Positions 8,465 through 17,040 are shown, counted from the first letter of the stretch. The stretch: 30,174 bases of DNA from Clostridiales bacterium (GCA_019423725.1 JAHZAW010000009.1:1-30174), one strand, 5' to 3'. Made by a program: numbers and translations. The notes: generated by a model from the letters alone, not told the origin.

Positions 8465-8498
8465 AAAAAGTCCCCTGGATGATTCCAGAGGACTTTTT
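8465..8498. terminator. Terminator after the SLH protein gene
   Basis: Inverted repeat AAAAAGTCCCCTGGA (8465-8479) with TCCAGAGGACTTTTT (8484-8498), one mismatch on the plus strand that becomes a G-U pair on the minus strand, short loop and a T-tract. It probably serves the plus-strand SLH gene and backs up termination of the minus-strand flavodoxin gene. Confidence 0.75.
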
Positions 8499-8513
8499 TA
8501 TATAAAGTAATAT

Positions 8514-8544
8514 AAGGCAGCTGTGTACGATCCACAGCCGCCTT
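8514..8544 (-). terminator. Hairpin downstream of the flavodoxin/ferredoxin gene
   Basis: 12-bp stem AAGGCGGCTGTG / CACAGCTGCCTT on the minus strand (8544-8533 and 8525-8514), fully paired with one G-U. The following bases are AT-rich but not a clean U-tract; the stronger hairpin at 8465-8498 lies just beyond. Confidence 0.45.
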
Positions 8545-8576
8545 ATCATATACTTATTTAAAAACAGATGTACTTA

Positions 8577-9398
8577 TCAATAGAAGATCTCGTCTGCTGC
8601 TCTTCTTCCGCCGTACATTTCTTCAAGCTCTGATTTATGATATAAATATCCCTCGTCATCGAAATATTTAGCTCCCTTAGGACAGAGTTTTACGCACTTG
8701 CAGCATTTCATACAGATGCCTGTTACCTGTGATACATCTTCAAGGCTTATTGAGCCAAGGGGACAGTTTCTTGCACAGAATCCGCATTTGATACATTTGC
8801 TCATATCTGTTTTAGGTTTTACCTTACGGATATCGATGCCGTTTCCGTTTCTGTCTCTAGGTGTATAATAAGGTCTAAGAGGAGTTTCTCCCTTAACTTC
8901 GATGGGTCCTTCGTTGATCTTTCCGCTTGCGAGCTTCTCAGCGATCTTTTCAACAAAATCAGCAGCAACTGCCATATCTTCAGCATCGGGTCTGCCCTTT
9001 CCAAGGGTAGTTGAGAATGAATGTTCACCAACAAAAGCTCCGCCTGCGATAGTATGGAATCCGTCTTTTTCCATAATGTTTCTAAGTTCGATGAGAGCAT
9101 CATCGAAATTTCTGTTTCCGAACATTACAACGGGGATGCCGTAAGCACCATTGCCCTCAACAGTGTCAAGATACTTAAGAAGAAGGTTGGGAACACGTCC
9201 AGCGATAACAGGTGTACCCATAACTACAATATCATCTTTTTCAAAGGCTTTTCCTTCTTTTCTTGAAGCGGGAGGAGTAAAGTCGAATGCTTCATACTCA
9301 GCGCCGATCTTTTTAGCAAGTTCAGAAGCGATATATGTAACCATTTTCTTAGTTGTACCAGTTCCACTGAAATACATACCATATACTTTTTTTGCCAT
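8577..9398 (-). CDS. Flavodoxin-domain protein with two [4Fe-4S] ferredoxin motifs (EFR1-type)
   Basis: The ATG at 9398 (MAKKVYGMYF) is chosen over the GTG at 9407 because GAGGTG lies about 6 bases before it and covers the GTG. 273 residues. The N-terminal flavodoxin fold has the FMN phosphate loop SGTGTTKK at 11-18 and runs to about 160. Two CxxCxxCxxxCP clusters follow: Cys202/205/208/212 and Cys229/232/235/239, each expected to hold a [4Fe-4S] cluster. Such fusions pass single electrons between ferredoxin and flavin in strict anaerobes; partner enzymes are not identified. It is divergent from the Ldh-family dehydrogenase, with promoters back to back. Function beyond electron transfer is unknown. 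Confidence 0.87.
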   Translation of the reverse strand: MAKKVYGMYFSGTGTTKKMVTYIASELAKKIGAEYEAFDFTPPASRKEGKAFEKDDIVVMGTPVIAGRVPNLLLKYLDTVEGNGAYGIPVVMFGNRNFDDALIELRNIMEKDGFHTIAGGAFVGEHSFSTTLGKGRPDAEDMAVAADFVEKIAEKLASGKINEGPIEVKGETPLRPYYTPRDRNGNGIDIRKVKPKTDMSKCIKCGFCARNCPLGSISLEDVSQVTGICMKCCKCVKLCPKGAKYFDDEGYLYHKSELEEMYGGRRAADEIFY

Positions 9399-9431
9399 CT
9401 TTTTCACCTCATATAAAATTATGTTCTTTTA

Positions 9432-9460
9432 ATTATACGATAATATCCTTTTATTCGCAA
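9432..9460 (-). promoter_or_regulatory. Promoter of the flavodoxin/ferredoxin gene
   Basis: On the minus strand TTGCGA (9460-9455), 17 bases, then a perfect TATAAT (9437-9432), about 34 bases before the start codon. Confidence 0.7.
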
Positions 9461-9478
9461 TAGTAATAAAATTTAATA

Positions 9479-9507
9479 TTGAATATGACAGCAAATTACT
9501 GTAAAAT
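9479..9507 (+). promoter_or_regulatory. Promoter of the Ldh-family dehydrogenase gene
   Basis: TTGAAT (9479-9484), 17 bases, TAAAAT (9502-9507), about 30 bases before the start at 9539. Its -35 box is only 18 bases from the -35 box of the divergent gene. Confidence 0.65.
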
Positions 9508-9538
9508 TATTTGTAATCATCAATCTGGAGGTATATAT

Positions 9539-10633
9539 ATGGCTTACGTTACTTTAAAATATGAGGCATTAAAGGACTTCTCCCAGGAAGTCTTCGAAAA
9601 AATGGGATACACGGCTGATGAAGCGGCCATCATTACAGATGTACTTCTTACCAGTGATCTCTACGGTATAGAGTCCCACGGTATGCAGAGGATGGTACGT
9701 TACTACAAAAGCATCAAAAATGGCCGTCTTGTGGTAGGCGCAAAAAAAGAGATAGTTTTTGAAACACCCCTCAGCGCTGTTATCGATGGACACGACGGAA
9801 CTGGCCAGCTCTTAGGACACTATGCCATGAGCCTTGCCATCGAAAAGGCAAAGAAAAACGGCATCGGCATCGTTACTGTTAAAAACTCTAATCATTACGG
9901 AATTGCTGGATATTATGCTAAAATGGCCTGCAAAGAAGGACTTATGGGATTTTCATGCACTAACAGTGAAGCCATAATGGTACCTACATACGGACGTATG
10001 GCAATGATAGGCTCAAATCCCATTGCGGTAGCTTTCCCCGCAGAGCCCTATGATTTCCTTTTTGACGCATCCACAACTGTTGTAACAAGAGGAAAAGTTG
10101 AGGTATACAACAAAAAAGGTGCTCCCCTTCCTGAAGGCTGGACAGTTGACGCTGAAGGAAAAGTCGGAACAAATGCTGCTGAGATCCTTGCAAATATCGA
10201 GCAGAAAAAAGGCGGCGGAATCCTTCCCCTTGGCGGACCTACAGAACTTTTAGGCGGACACAAGGGATATGGCTATGGAATGCTTGCTGAAATATTCTCA
10301 TCCATACTTTCCATGGGACTTACTTCAAACCATACAAATATCGGTTCCACCGGCGGCACATGCCATGGTTTTGCGGCAATAAATCCTAACCTTTTCGGAG
10401 ATCCTGAGGAGATCAAAGAGCACTTCTCAACTTTCTTAAAGGAACTCAGGGAGTCACCCAAGGCTGACGGCCAGACAAGGATATATACCCACGGTGAAAA
10501 GGAAGCCGAGGCCGTTGAAAGAGTGCTTAAGGAAGGCGTTCCCGTTAACGAAAATACAATCAAGGAAATGGCTGTTATCTGCGATGAATATGGCGTAGAT
10601 ATGGAGAAATTCCTTGGAAAGATAACATACTAA
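9539..10633 (+). CDS. Ldh family NAD(P)-dependent oxidoreductase (malate/L-lactate/ureidoglycolate dehydrogenase type)
   Basis: The start at 9539 is set by GGAGGT at 9527-9532; upstream in-frame codons lie over the promoter. 364 residues, usual for the family. Conserved features are SDLYGIESHGMQRM with His47, DGHDGTGQLLGHYAM, the NSNHYGIAGYY stretch with catalytic-region His119, and GGHKGYGYGM near the C-terminal third. Members reduce or oxidise 2-hydroxy acids such as malate, L-lactate, sulfolactate or 2,3-diketogulonate using NAD(P)H, with a fold unlike classical LDH. The substrate cannot be read from sequence. It is a single gene with its own promoter and terminator. Confidence 0.9.
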   Translation: MAYVTLKYEALKDFSQEVFEKMGYTADEAAIITDVLLTSDLYGIESHGMQRMVRYYKSIKNGRLVVGAKKEIVFETPLSAVIDGHDGTGQLLGHYAMSLAIEKAKKNGIGIVTVKNSNHYGIAGYYAKMACKEGLMGFSCTNSEAIMVPTYGRMAMIGSNPIAVAFPAEPYDFLFDASTTVVTRGKVEVYNKKGAPLPEGWTVDAEGKVGTNAAEILANIEQKKGGGILPLGGPTELLGGHKGYGYGMLAEIFSSILSMGLTSNHTNIGSTGGTCHGFAAINPNLFGDPEEIKEHFSTFLKELRESPKADGQTRIYTHGEKEAEAVERVLKEGVPVNENTIKEMAVICDEYGVDMEKFLGKITY

Positions 10634-10640
10634 AATAATA

Positions 10641-10676
10641 AAGGTGTATACTGATCATCTTGTATACACCTTTTTT
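10641..10676 (+). terminator. Terminator of the Ldh-family dehydrogenase gene
   Basis: 11-bp perfect stem AAGGTGTATAC (10641-10651) with GTATACACCTT (10662-10672), 10-base loop, followed by a run of T to 10676. Confidence 0.87.
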
Positions 10677-10827
10677 ATGTTTTTCAAAGTTATTTTTTAA
10701 TTATATCTTGTATTAAAAATCGTTTTCCATCGTGAAGCCATCATATATTACGGCAGTTTCTACATAACGATTTTCTTGTACATGGTTTCAGGCTTCATGT
10801 GTTAAATGCTTACAATACCGTAGGCAT

Positions 10828-11109
10828 TTAGTTTTTTATAGGATATGGGTACTCCTTATTATTCCAGTACCACCACTTAAGTTTTTCGGCTTCATGTTCA
10901 TTATTTTCTGCAAAGTAAACTGCAAGACGGTATACATATAGCTGACACCTGTCGATTTTTACTCTCTTCATCATGCACTCCCTGTCATAAAGCTCCTGCG
11001 GGTCTTTTCCAACCAGTTCTTTTATGGAGTTTATGCCAAGTCCCATAAGATCCTTCTCTATTTCTTTTCCTACGCCGGGTATTTTTCTCAATTCATCCAT
11101 ATCAGTCAT
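10828..11109 (-). CDS. Helix-hairpin-helix protein (Cdd1/pathogenicity-locus family)
   Basis: 93 residues. The N-terminus has a helix-hairpin-helix motif, LRKIPGVGKEIEKDLMGLGI, followed by SIKELVGKDPQELYDREC and a tryptophan-rich end (LKWWYWN). The size and order of motifs fit the small Cdd1-like family, whose biochemical role is not settled; the HhH suggests contact with nucleic acid. Its start overlaps the end of the flavin reductase gene by 8 bases (ATGACTGA), so translation is probably coupled, although a second in-frame ATG 9 bases further on could be used. Last gene of the yerC-pcrA-ligA run. Confidence 0.78.
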   Translation of the reverse strand: MTDMDELRKIPGVGKEIEKDLMGLGINSIKELVGKDPQELYDRECMMKRVKIDRCQLYVYRLAVYFAENNEHEAEKLKWWYWNNKEYPYPIKN

Positions 11110-11749
11110 ATCTTTCTATTTTCAGAGATGCTATGGCCGATGGATTAGGTCTGCCGTTTATGATATTCTGCGGTCCAGGAACAAGCATCATAAAACCATC
11201 CTTCGTATAACGCTTTCCAAAGCCTTCAGCATATTCCTCATCAACGGTTATCCTTACTACCTCTCCGGTGACCATGGCTGTTATGCCTGCACCGCTCAGA
11301 TCCTGGATGTCCTTAAGTCTACATTCCATATTCAAAAATGCCTCTTTTATAAGCGGCGCGTCTATGATTTTTGAGCTTTCAAGGGAGAAACCTCCTATTT
11401 CAAACTCATCAGCATCATATTCATTATTGTTTATGGTATCAACCAGTCTGTCGTAACAGCTTATGGGCAGAAAATTAATACCAAAGCATTTATCTCTCTT
11501 TATATTGGCAAATGTATGGGTATGCTGGTAAAGACAGCCCATCACAGCAAAAAAAGCCGTCTTATCTCCATGAAAACAGCTCCATGAATGAAAGCATATA
11601 TTGGGTTTTCCGTTTTCTTTCCAAGTAGTTACCGCAAAAAGCACCTGTGGTATGGCAGACACCAATTCAAGATGGGAGAAAAGCTCAAACTCCTCCGGAT
11701 AAAGCGGCTCAAAATTTTCTGGTCTTCTCTTTCCTACTTCAAGCTTCAT
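11102..11749 (-). CDS. Flavin reductase family protein (FMN-binding split barrel)
   Basis: The ATG at 11749 (MKLEVGKRRPENFEP) is preferred over the GTG at 11758, because AGGAG at 11762-11758 overlaps the GTG but sits 8 bases from the ATG. 215 residues. The sequence fits flavoprotein-like split-barrel proteins: LVSAIPQVLFAVTTW, then FHSWSCFHGD, HTHTFANIKRDKCFGINFL, CYDRL, and ECRLKDIQDLSGAGITAMVTGEVV. Relatives bind FMN and reduce free flavins or act as small electron carriers. It lies 26 bases behind ligA and overlaps the small HhH gene, so it is probably in the same transcript; no functional link to DNA ligation is evident. Confidence 0.83.
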   Translation of the reverse strand: MKLEVGKRRPENFEPLYPEEFELFSHLELVSAIPQVLFAVTTWKENGKPNICFHSWSCFHGDKTAFFAVMGCLYQHTHTFANIKRDKCFGINFLPISCYDRLVDTINNNEYDADEFEIGGFSLESSKIIDAPLIKEAFLNMECRLKDIQDLSGAGITAMVTGEVVRITVDEEYAEGFGKRYTKDGFMMLVPGPQNIINGRPNPSAIASLKIERYD

Positions 11750-11775
11750 ATTCTCCACTCCTGACTATTGACCAC

Positions 11776-13710
11776 TTACTCCTTGGGCAGCATATCTATA
11801 AATTCCTGTTCAGTGATTATGGGTATATTTAATTCCTTAGCCTTTTTATTTTTAGAAGACGTGGAATTTACATCGTTATTTATGAGATAGTTCGTCTTAG
11901 AAGTAACGCTTCCTGTTACCTTTCCTCCCAGGGATTCGATGAGCGCCTTAACTTCATTCCTGTTTTTGAACTGCTCCACATCGCCGGTTATAACAAAGTT
12001 GAGGCCGGCAAATTTATCCCCTGCCTGGGTCTGGCCGGTAAAATTAAGGATAGACACAGCCTTATTGAAAAGCTCCATATTTTCCTTATTGGCAAAATAT
12101 GAATGTATGCTGTGGGCTATGACCTCTCCAAAGCCTTCTATCTCACTCAGTTCCACAGGGTCAGCATTTACTATGCTGCCTATATCACTATTATAATGTC
12201 TGCATAACAGCTTTGCATTAGCAAGTCCCACATGATTTATGCCAAGGGCATTTATAAAGTTTTCCAGGGGAACATTCTTCGACTTCTCTATGGCTTCCAC
12301 AAGATTATCAAAGCTCTTCTTGCCAAATCCATCCATATCCATTATTTCCGTATGGGTATGGATGTCATAGATGTCGGTATAATTATTTAAAATGCCCATA
12401 TCGGCAAATTTCTTTATCGTCTCCTCTGAAAGGCCTTCGATATTCATGGCGTCCCTGGATACATAATGCACCAGCGCCTTTATCCTCTGGGCTGAACAGT
12501 TAGGATTGGTACAGTAAAGTTCAGCTCCTTCCCTGAGAGACCTTATTTCCGTCTCTCCTCCGCATACGGGACAGAATTTGGGTATCTCAGCCGTTCCGGA
12601 ACAGGTCAGGTTTTCAGCTATCTGAGGTATTATCATATTTGCCTTATATACCTTTATTTTGTCGCCTATGCCAAGTTTAAGGCTCTCAAGTACACTGACA
12701 TTATGGACACTGGCCCTGTTTACCGTTGAACCCTCGATATCCACCGGCTCAAACACTGCCACCGGATTTATCCTTCCAGTCCTGGATGTATTCCATTCGA
12801 TGGCCGTAAGGGTGGTCTCGGCCTGTTCATCGCTCCATTTGAATGCTATGGAGTCCCTGGGGAACTTGGCCGTTATTCCCAAAGAATTGCTGTATGCTAT
12901 GCTGTCAAAGGTAAGGACAAGGCCGTCTGAGGCAAAGTCGTTCTGCTCTATTTTTTCAGCGAACATCTTTATTTTGTCCTTTATCTCTCCGGCTTCCACC
13001 ACATAGTGTTCCACCACATCAAAGCCAAGCTCACTTAAAAAGTCCAGCTGTTCACTTTTTCTCTCAAATTCTTTTCCCTCGGCCCTTACCAGTGTAAAGG
13101 CATAGAACATAACATTCCTATCGGCCGCTGTCTTGCTGTTTAACTGTCTTACGGTGCCGCTGCAGAGGTTCCTGGGATTTTTATATACTTCGTCCTCTCC
13201 AAGCATGGAATTTATCCTGTTGAACTCCGTAAATGTTATTATGCCCTCTCCTCTGAGGTTAAGTTCACCATTGAATTTTATCTTTCCGGGAAGATTTTTG
13301 AAATATTTTGCGTTATGGGTTATATCTTCTCCGACTTCACCGTTTCCCCTGGTCACAGCCCTCTGGAGCTCACCATTATTATAGGTCAGCACTATGGTGA
13401 GTCCGTCCAGCTTCCAGCTCATTATTCCCTTTTTATCTCCAAGCCAGCTTACAAGCTTATCAGGCTCCTTTGTTTTATCTAACGACAATATGGGACTGTC
13501 GTGTTTTACCTTCTGCAGAGAACTGAGCACAGTATATCCGACCCTCTGTGTGGGGCTTCCTCCATATACGATGCCGCTCTCTTTCTCAAGTTTAACAAGT
13601 TCATCATAGAGCCTGTCATATTCATGGTCGCTCATTATCTGCCTGTCTTCCTGATAATAGGCCCTTGATGCCTCATTAAGTATATCAATAAGCTCTTTCA
13701 TCCTGTCCAT
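11776..13710 (-). CDS. ligA: NAD+-dependent DNA ligase LigA, divergent active site
   Basis: Seals nicks in DNA using NAD+. 644 residues, slightly short of the usual 650-680. Order: domain Ia with YYQEDRQIMSDHEYDRLYDEL (18-38) for NMN binding; adenylation domain with the KLDG motif, Lys100 as the expected adenylated residue; OB fold; zinc finger Cys380/383/400/405; helix-hairpin-helix region ~410-545; BRCT domain from about 568. Two positions differ from the family as I know it: the residue two before the lysine is Ser98 where Glu is usual, and motif IV reads DGLVLT (262-267) where DGVVIK is usual. The gene starts 6 bases after pcrA, with GGAG inside the end of pcrA, an arrangement shared with Bacillus (pcrA-ligA), so it is likely the housekeeping ligase. 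Confidence 0.93.
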   Translation of the reverse strand: MDRMKELIDILNEASRAYYQEDRQIMSDHEYDRLYDELVKLEKESGIVYGGSPTQRVGYTVLSSLQKVKHDSPILSLDKTKEPDKLVSWLGDKKGIMSWKLDGLTIVLTYNNGELQRAVTRGNGEVGEDITHNAKYFKNLPGKIKFNGELNLRGEGIITFTEFNRINSMLGEDEVYKNPRNLCSGTVRQLNSKTAADRNVMFYAFTLVRAEGKEFERKSEQLDFLSELGFDVVEHYVVEAGEIKDKIKMFAEKIEQNDFASDGLVLTFDSIAYSNSLGITAKFPRDSIAFKWSDEQAETTLTAIEWNTSRTGRINPVAVFEPVDIEGSTVNRASVHNVSVLESLKLGIGDKIKVYKANMIIPQIAENLTCSGTAEIPKFCPVCGGETEIRSLREGAELYCTNPNCSAQRIKALVHYVSRDAMNIEGLSEETIKKFADMGILNNYTDIYDIHTHTEIMDMDGFGKKSFDNLVEAIEKSKNVPLENFINALGINHVGLANAKLLCRHYNSDIGSIVNADPVELSEIEGFGEVIAHSIHSYFANKENMELFNKAVSILNFTGQTQAGDKFAGLNFVITGDVEQFKNRNEVKALIESLGGKVTGSVTSKTNYLINNDVNSTSSKNKKAKELNIPIITEQEFIDMLPKE

Positions 13711-13716
13711 TGGCTT

Positions 13717-15981
13717 TTACTCCGTTTCAACTTTAATTAATTTAGAAAGTCCTGCCATAAATTTTTTACTGCCCTTTCCGCTGAAGGCCACAGTCACCTC
13801 ATAATCGGCTCCGGCACTTTTTATATCTTTAACTTCTCCGACACCATATTTCGGAGCCCTTACCTTATCTCCCACAGCAAAGTTTATGTTTACCTTTTCA
13901 GGCTTTGGAAGTTCAGTTTTATAGGGATTTGATACCACCGGCCTCCTTGATATGCTTGAAGGGCTTGATGTTCTCGGTGTGCTTGTCATCCTTCCGCCAT
14001 CATCAAAGCTCCAGTGTCTAGGCTGCTGTACCGGCTCCCTTGTTTTGAACCTGTTGTCCAGAAGTTCCGGGGGAAGTTCCGCAAGGAATCTGGAAGGAGC
14101 ACTATACTGTATCATTCCATGCTGCATCCTATGAAGGGCATAGGTCATAAAAAGCTCCTTTTTAGCCCTTGTTATACCAACATAGCAGAGCCTTCTTTCT
14201 TCCTCTATCTGTTTTGGATCTCCAGATATTATGGCCCTGTTTCCAGGGAAAAGGCCCTCTTCCATACCTATCATAAACACATATGGGAATTCAAGGCCCT
14301 TGGCGCTGTGAAGTGTCATGAGCACAACGGCATCATCATCCTCATTATAGCTGTCTATGTCTGCCACCAGTGCCACATCCTCCAGGAAAGCCGAAAGTGT
14401 GGCCTCCTCAGTGCTTTTTTCAAATTCCACTGCCTTGGCTATGAACTCGTCAATGTTTTCTATACGCATCATCGCATCGTCGCTTCCGTCGGCCTCCAGT
14501 TCTCCCCTGTAGCCCGTTTCGTCGGCAACGGCATTTATTATGTCACTTATGCTCATGCTTTCTGATCTCTTTTTGATGTCACACATGAAGTCATAAAAAT
14601 CTGTCAGTTTCTTACCTCTGCTTTTAAGCTCGGGATAGCTGGCCGCCCTTCCAAGGGCAGAAAAAAGAGTTATATTTTTCTCAGCAGCTATCTGTTCAGC
14701 CGTCTCAATGCTCTTATCCCCTATACCTCTCTTAGGCACATTTATTATCCTTTTAAGGGCAACGGAATCCGCTGGATTATCCAGCAGTTTAAGGTAGGCT
14801 AAAATATCCTTTATTTCCTTTCTTTCATAGAAACGCACACCGCCAAAAAGTCTATAGGGTATGCCTTTTTTTACAAAACGGTCCTCTATGGCTCTGGACT
14901 GGGCATTTGTACGGTATAAGACCGCAAAATCATTATATGATGCCTTGCCATTTAAGGCATTTTTGTCTATGGTCTCTGCTACGAAAACCGCTTCTTCTAT
15001 ATCGTTTTCAGCCCTGAAAATGTGTATCACACTTCCGCTGCCGTTTTCAGTCCAGAGAGTTTTATCCTTTCTGGCCTTATTGTTCCTTATGACGCTGTTG
15101 GCCGCTGAAAGGATATTTTTGGTGGAGCGGTAGTTCTGTTCAAGTTTTATCACCTTAGCATTGGGAAAATCCTTTTCAAAGTCAAGTATATTCCTTATGT
15201 TGGCCCCTCTCCATCCATATATGCTCTGGTCATCGTCTCCAACTACGCAGAGGTTTCCATGGCCTGACGCCAGCAGCTTGACGAGCTCATACTGAGACGT
15301 GTTGGTGTCCTGGTATTCGTCAACCATTATATACCTGAACCTGTCCTGATATGATTTGAGAACATCGGGCCTTGTCCTGAAAAGGAATACCGTCTTATAA
15401 ATAAGGTCGTCAAAGTCAAGGGCATTATTTCTTAAAAGCCTGCTTTGGTATGTCTCATAGACCCTTGATGTTTTCCAGGCCATGATATCGGCCTTATCCA
15501 CCTCTTTAAGATAGTCTTCCCATGATATCATTTCTTCTTTCAGGCGGCTTATGGCACTTATGGCATATCTTACCGTATAGCGCTTGTCCGTTATGCTCAT
15601 ATTCAGTTCCTTAAATACCTCTTTCATGACCTTTTCCTGGTCATCAGCATCATATATGGAAAAATCCTTGGAATATCCGATTTTATCTATTTCCCTTCTC
15701 AGTATCCTGACACAGGTGGAATGGAAGGTACTTATCCATACATCCTGGGCAGCTGTTCCAGCCAGCTTATCTACCCTTTCCCTCATTTCTTTTGCCGCCT
15801 TATTGGTAAAGGTTATGGCAAGTATATTGTATGGTCTTATGCCATGTTCGAGCATGTCAGCTATTCTTACGGTGAGCGCCCCTGTTTTTCCTGAGCCTGC
15901 CCCGGCCAGTATTAAAACAGCTCCGTCTTTTTGTTTTACAGCCTCCTGCTGCATAGGATTCAACTGTTCATAACCAATCAT
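13717..15981 (-). CDS. pcrA: ATP-dependent DNA helicase PcrA (UvrD/Rep, superfamily 1A)
   Basis: 3'-5' helicase for repair and for clearing obstacles at replication forks. The start at 15981 (MIGYEQLNPMQQEAV) is preferred: GGGAG lies 8 bases upstream, while the in-frame ATG at 15996 has no ribosome site. About 754 residues. Motifs: Q motif LNPMQQEAV; Walker A GAGSGKT; Walker B DEYQDTN; motif III VGDDDQSIYGWRG; motif IV LEQNYRST; motif V LHSAKGLEF; motif VI YVGITRAKKEL. The C-terminus ends in a Tudor-like domain (FAVGDKVRAPKYGVGEV) that contacts RNA polymerase in PcrA. It is followed directly by ligA. A terminator hairpin lies immediately before the gene, see the separate entry. Confidence 0.96.
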   Translation of the reverse strand: MIGYEQLNPMQQEAVKQKDGAVLILAGAGSGKTGALTVRIADMLEHGIRPYNILAITFTNKAAKEMRERVDKLAGTAAQDVWISTFHSTCVRILRREIDKIGYSKDFSIYDADDQEKVMKEVFKELNMSITDKRYTVRYAISAISRLKEEMISWEDYLKEVDKADIMAWKTSRVYETYQSRLLRNNALDFDDLIYKTVFLFRTRPDVLKSYQDRFRYIMVDEYQDTNTSQYELVKLLASGHGNLCVVGDDDQSIYGWRGANIRNILDFEKDFPNAKVIKLEQNYRSTKNILSAANSVIRNNKARKDKTLWTENGSGSVIHIFRAENDIEEAVFVAETIDKNALNGKASYNDFAVLYRTNAQSRAIEDRFVKKGIPYRLFGGVRFYERKEIKDILAYLKLLDNPADSVALKRIINVPKRGIGDKSIETAEQIAAEKNITLFSALGRAASYPELKSRGKKLTDFYDFMCDIKKRSESMSISDIINAVADETGYRGELEADGSDDAMMRIENIDEFIAKAVEFEKSTEEATLSAFLEDVALVADIDSYNEDDDAVVLMTLHSAKGLEFPYVFMIGMEEGLFPGNRAIISGDPKQIEEERRLCYVGITRAKKELFMTYALHRMQHGMIQYSAPSRFLAELPPELLDNRFKTREPVQQPRHWSFDDGGRMTSTPRTSSPSSISRRPVVSNPYKTELPKPEKVNINFAVGDKVRAPKYGVGEVKDIKSAGADYEVTVAFSGKGSKKFMAGLSKLIKVETE

Positions 15982-16002
15982 TATCTTATCTCCCATTACT
16001 TC

Positions 16003-16038
16003 AAAAACGGGACGTTAATCATATTTAACTTCCCGTTT
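16003..16038 (-). terminator. Terminator-like hairpin between the SLH protein gene and pcrA
   Basis: On the minus strand AAACGGGAAGTTAA (16038-16025) pairs with TTAACGTCCCGTTT (16018-16005), one mismatch, 6-base loop, followed by TTTTT. The pcrA ribosome site starts only about 10 bases beyond, so there is no room for a promoter between the two. Confidence 0.65.
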
Positions 16039-16044
16039 CCTGAT

Positions 16045-17040
16045 TTAAGCTTTTTTATTTGATGTCACATATTTTTCATTATAAAGATACTCCCAGTCAT
16101 ACTGGACAGGAAGTATTTCAGCTCCATTAAAGTCATATACTCCATAGAGTCCGTCCAGTCCGGCAATTATGTACTTATCCGTTGATGTACCAACGACCAC
16201 TGCCGGTATGGAAAATAGTTTTCTGCCGCTTTCTATATCAAAGGCATCTGTTGTCTTATCCGTTACCGCAAAGGCAATGGCCTTTTTACCATTGGAATAG
16301 AAATTGACGTCATTATACTTTGAGGCCGAAAGCTTAAAAATGACCTTGCCTTTTTCATCTTCCACCCATCTGTAATAGGCATTTGAAACATAATATTTTG
16401 AGTTATCGATCTTTTCTCTGCTGTTTTCATCAGGGAAATTATTGATGAACCTTATCATGGTGCTTATGGCCTGTTCCTTGGTGTAATATCCGTCGGGGTC
16501 AAAGTTTCCGTCACCCATTCCGCTCATTATGTTCATTCCGCAGACAGTGTTTACGCTCTCCTTGGCCCAGGAAGATATTTCTTTCCTATCCTTAAATCCG
16601 TCATTATTAACGAATTTAGTCAGGTCAAACACATCAGCCATCCTATCCAGTATGGATGCAGCTTCTTCCCTTGTCAAAAGGCCGTCAGGATCAAACTTTG
16701 TACTGGTCCTTCCTGATATGATGCCCATACGCTTCATAGCCGTTACGGCTTTATTATCCGTGTCATAAAAATGTGTTTCTCTGTCAGAATATGTAATGAC
16801 CACACTGTTCATATCTGAAACTTCTTTTACAGTCAGATATGCCAGTTCACAGAAGTCCTCCCTTGTTATGTTTTTTGTCAGATCATCATCCATCATAAAA
16901 TCGGGTATGATGCCGTACTCCAAGGCTTCTGAAACATAACTTTCCGCCCAGGGAGAATACATTATCTCTGCCTGAGCTGAAAAACACATACTGAATATTA
17001 GGCATAAAGATGTAAAAGTCAAAGAAATATTCCTTTTCAT
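16045..17040 (-). CDS. Secreted SLH-domain protein with a C-terminal WG-like segment
   Basis: 331 residues with a signal peptide (MKRN, hydrophobic stretch, cleavage after AQA near residue 24). Three S-layer homology repeats span about 27-195: WAESYVSEALEYGIIPD, then a repeat ending ISGRTSTKFDPDGLLTREEA, then WAKESVNTVCGMNIMSGMG with FDPDGYYTKEQA. These should attach the protein to wall polysaccharide. The last ~110 residues hold YRWVEDEKGKVIFKLS and GLYGVYDFNGAEILPVQYD, the latter like a WG repeat, probably a beta structure. GGAGAG lies 8 bases before the ATG. The gene sits between yerC and pcrA, where a cell-surface gene is unexpected; it may be an insertion into an older gene order. Confidence 0.85.
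   Translation of the reverse strand: MKRNISLTFTSLCLIFSMCFSAQAEIMYSPWAESYVSEALEYGIIPDFMMDDDLTKNITREDFCELAYLTVKEVSDMNSVVITYSDRETHFYDTDNKAVTAMKRMGIISGRTSTKFDPDGLLTREEAASILDRMADVFDLTKFVNNDGFKDRKEISSWAKESVNTVCGMNIMSGMGDGNFDPDGYYTKEQAISTMIRFINNFPDENSREKIDNSKYYVSNAYYRWVEDEKGKVIFKLSASKYNDVNFYSNGKKAIAFAVTDKTTDAFDIESGRKLFSIPAVVVGTSTDKYIIAGLDGLYGVYDFNGAEILPVQYDWEYLYNEKYVTSNKKA

Noticed and set aside
14014..14565. A 183-codon plus-strand frame
   Set aside because: It lies wholly antisense to pcrA, whose protein is conserved across the region.
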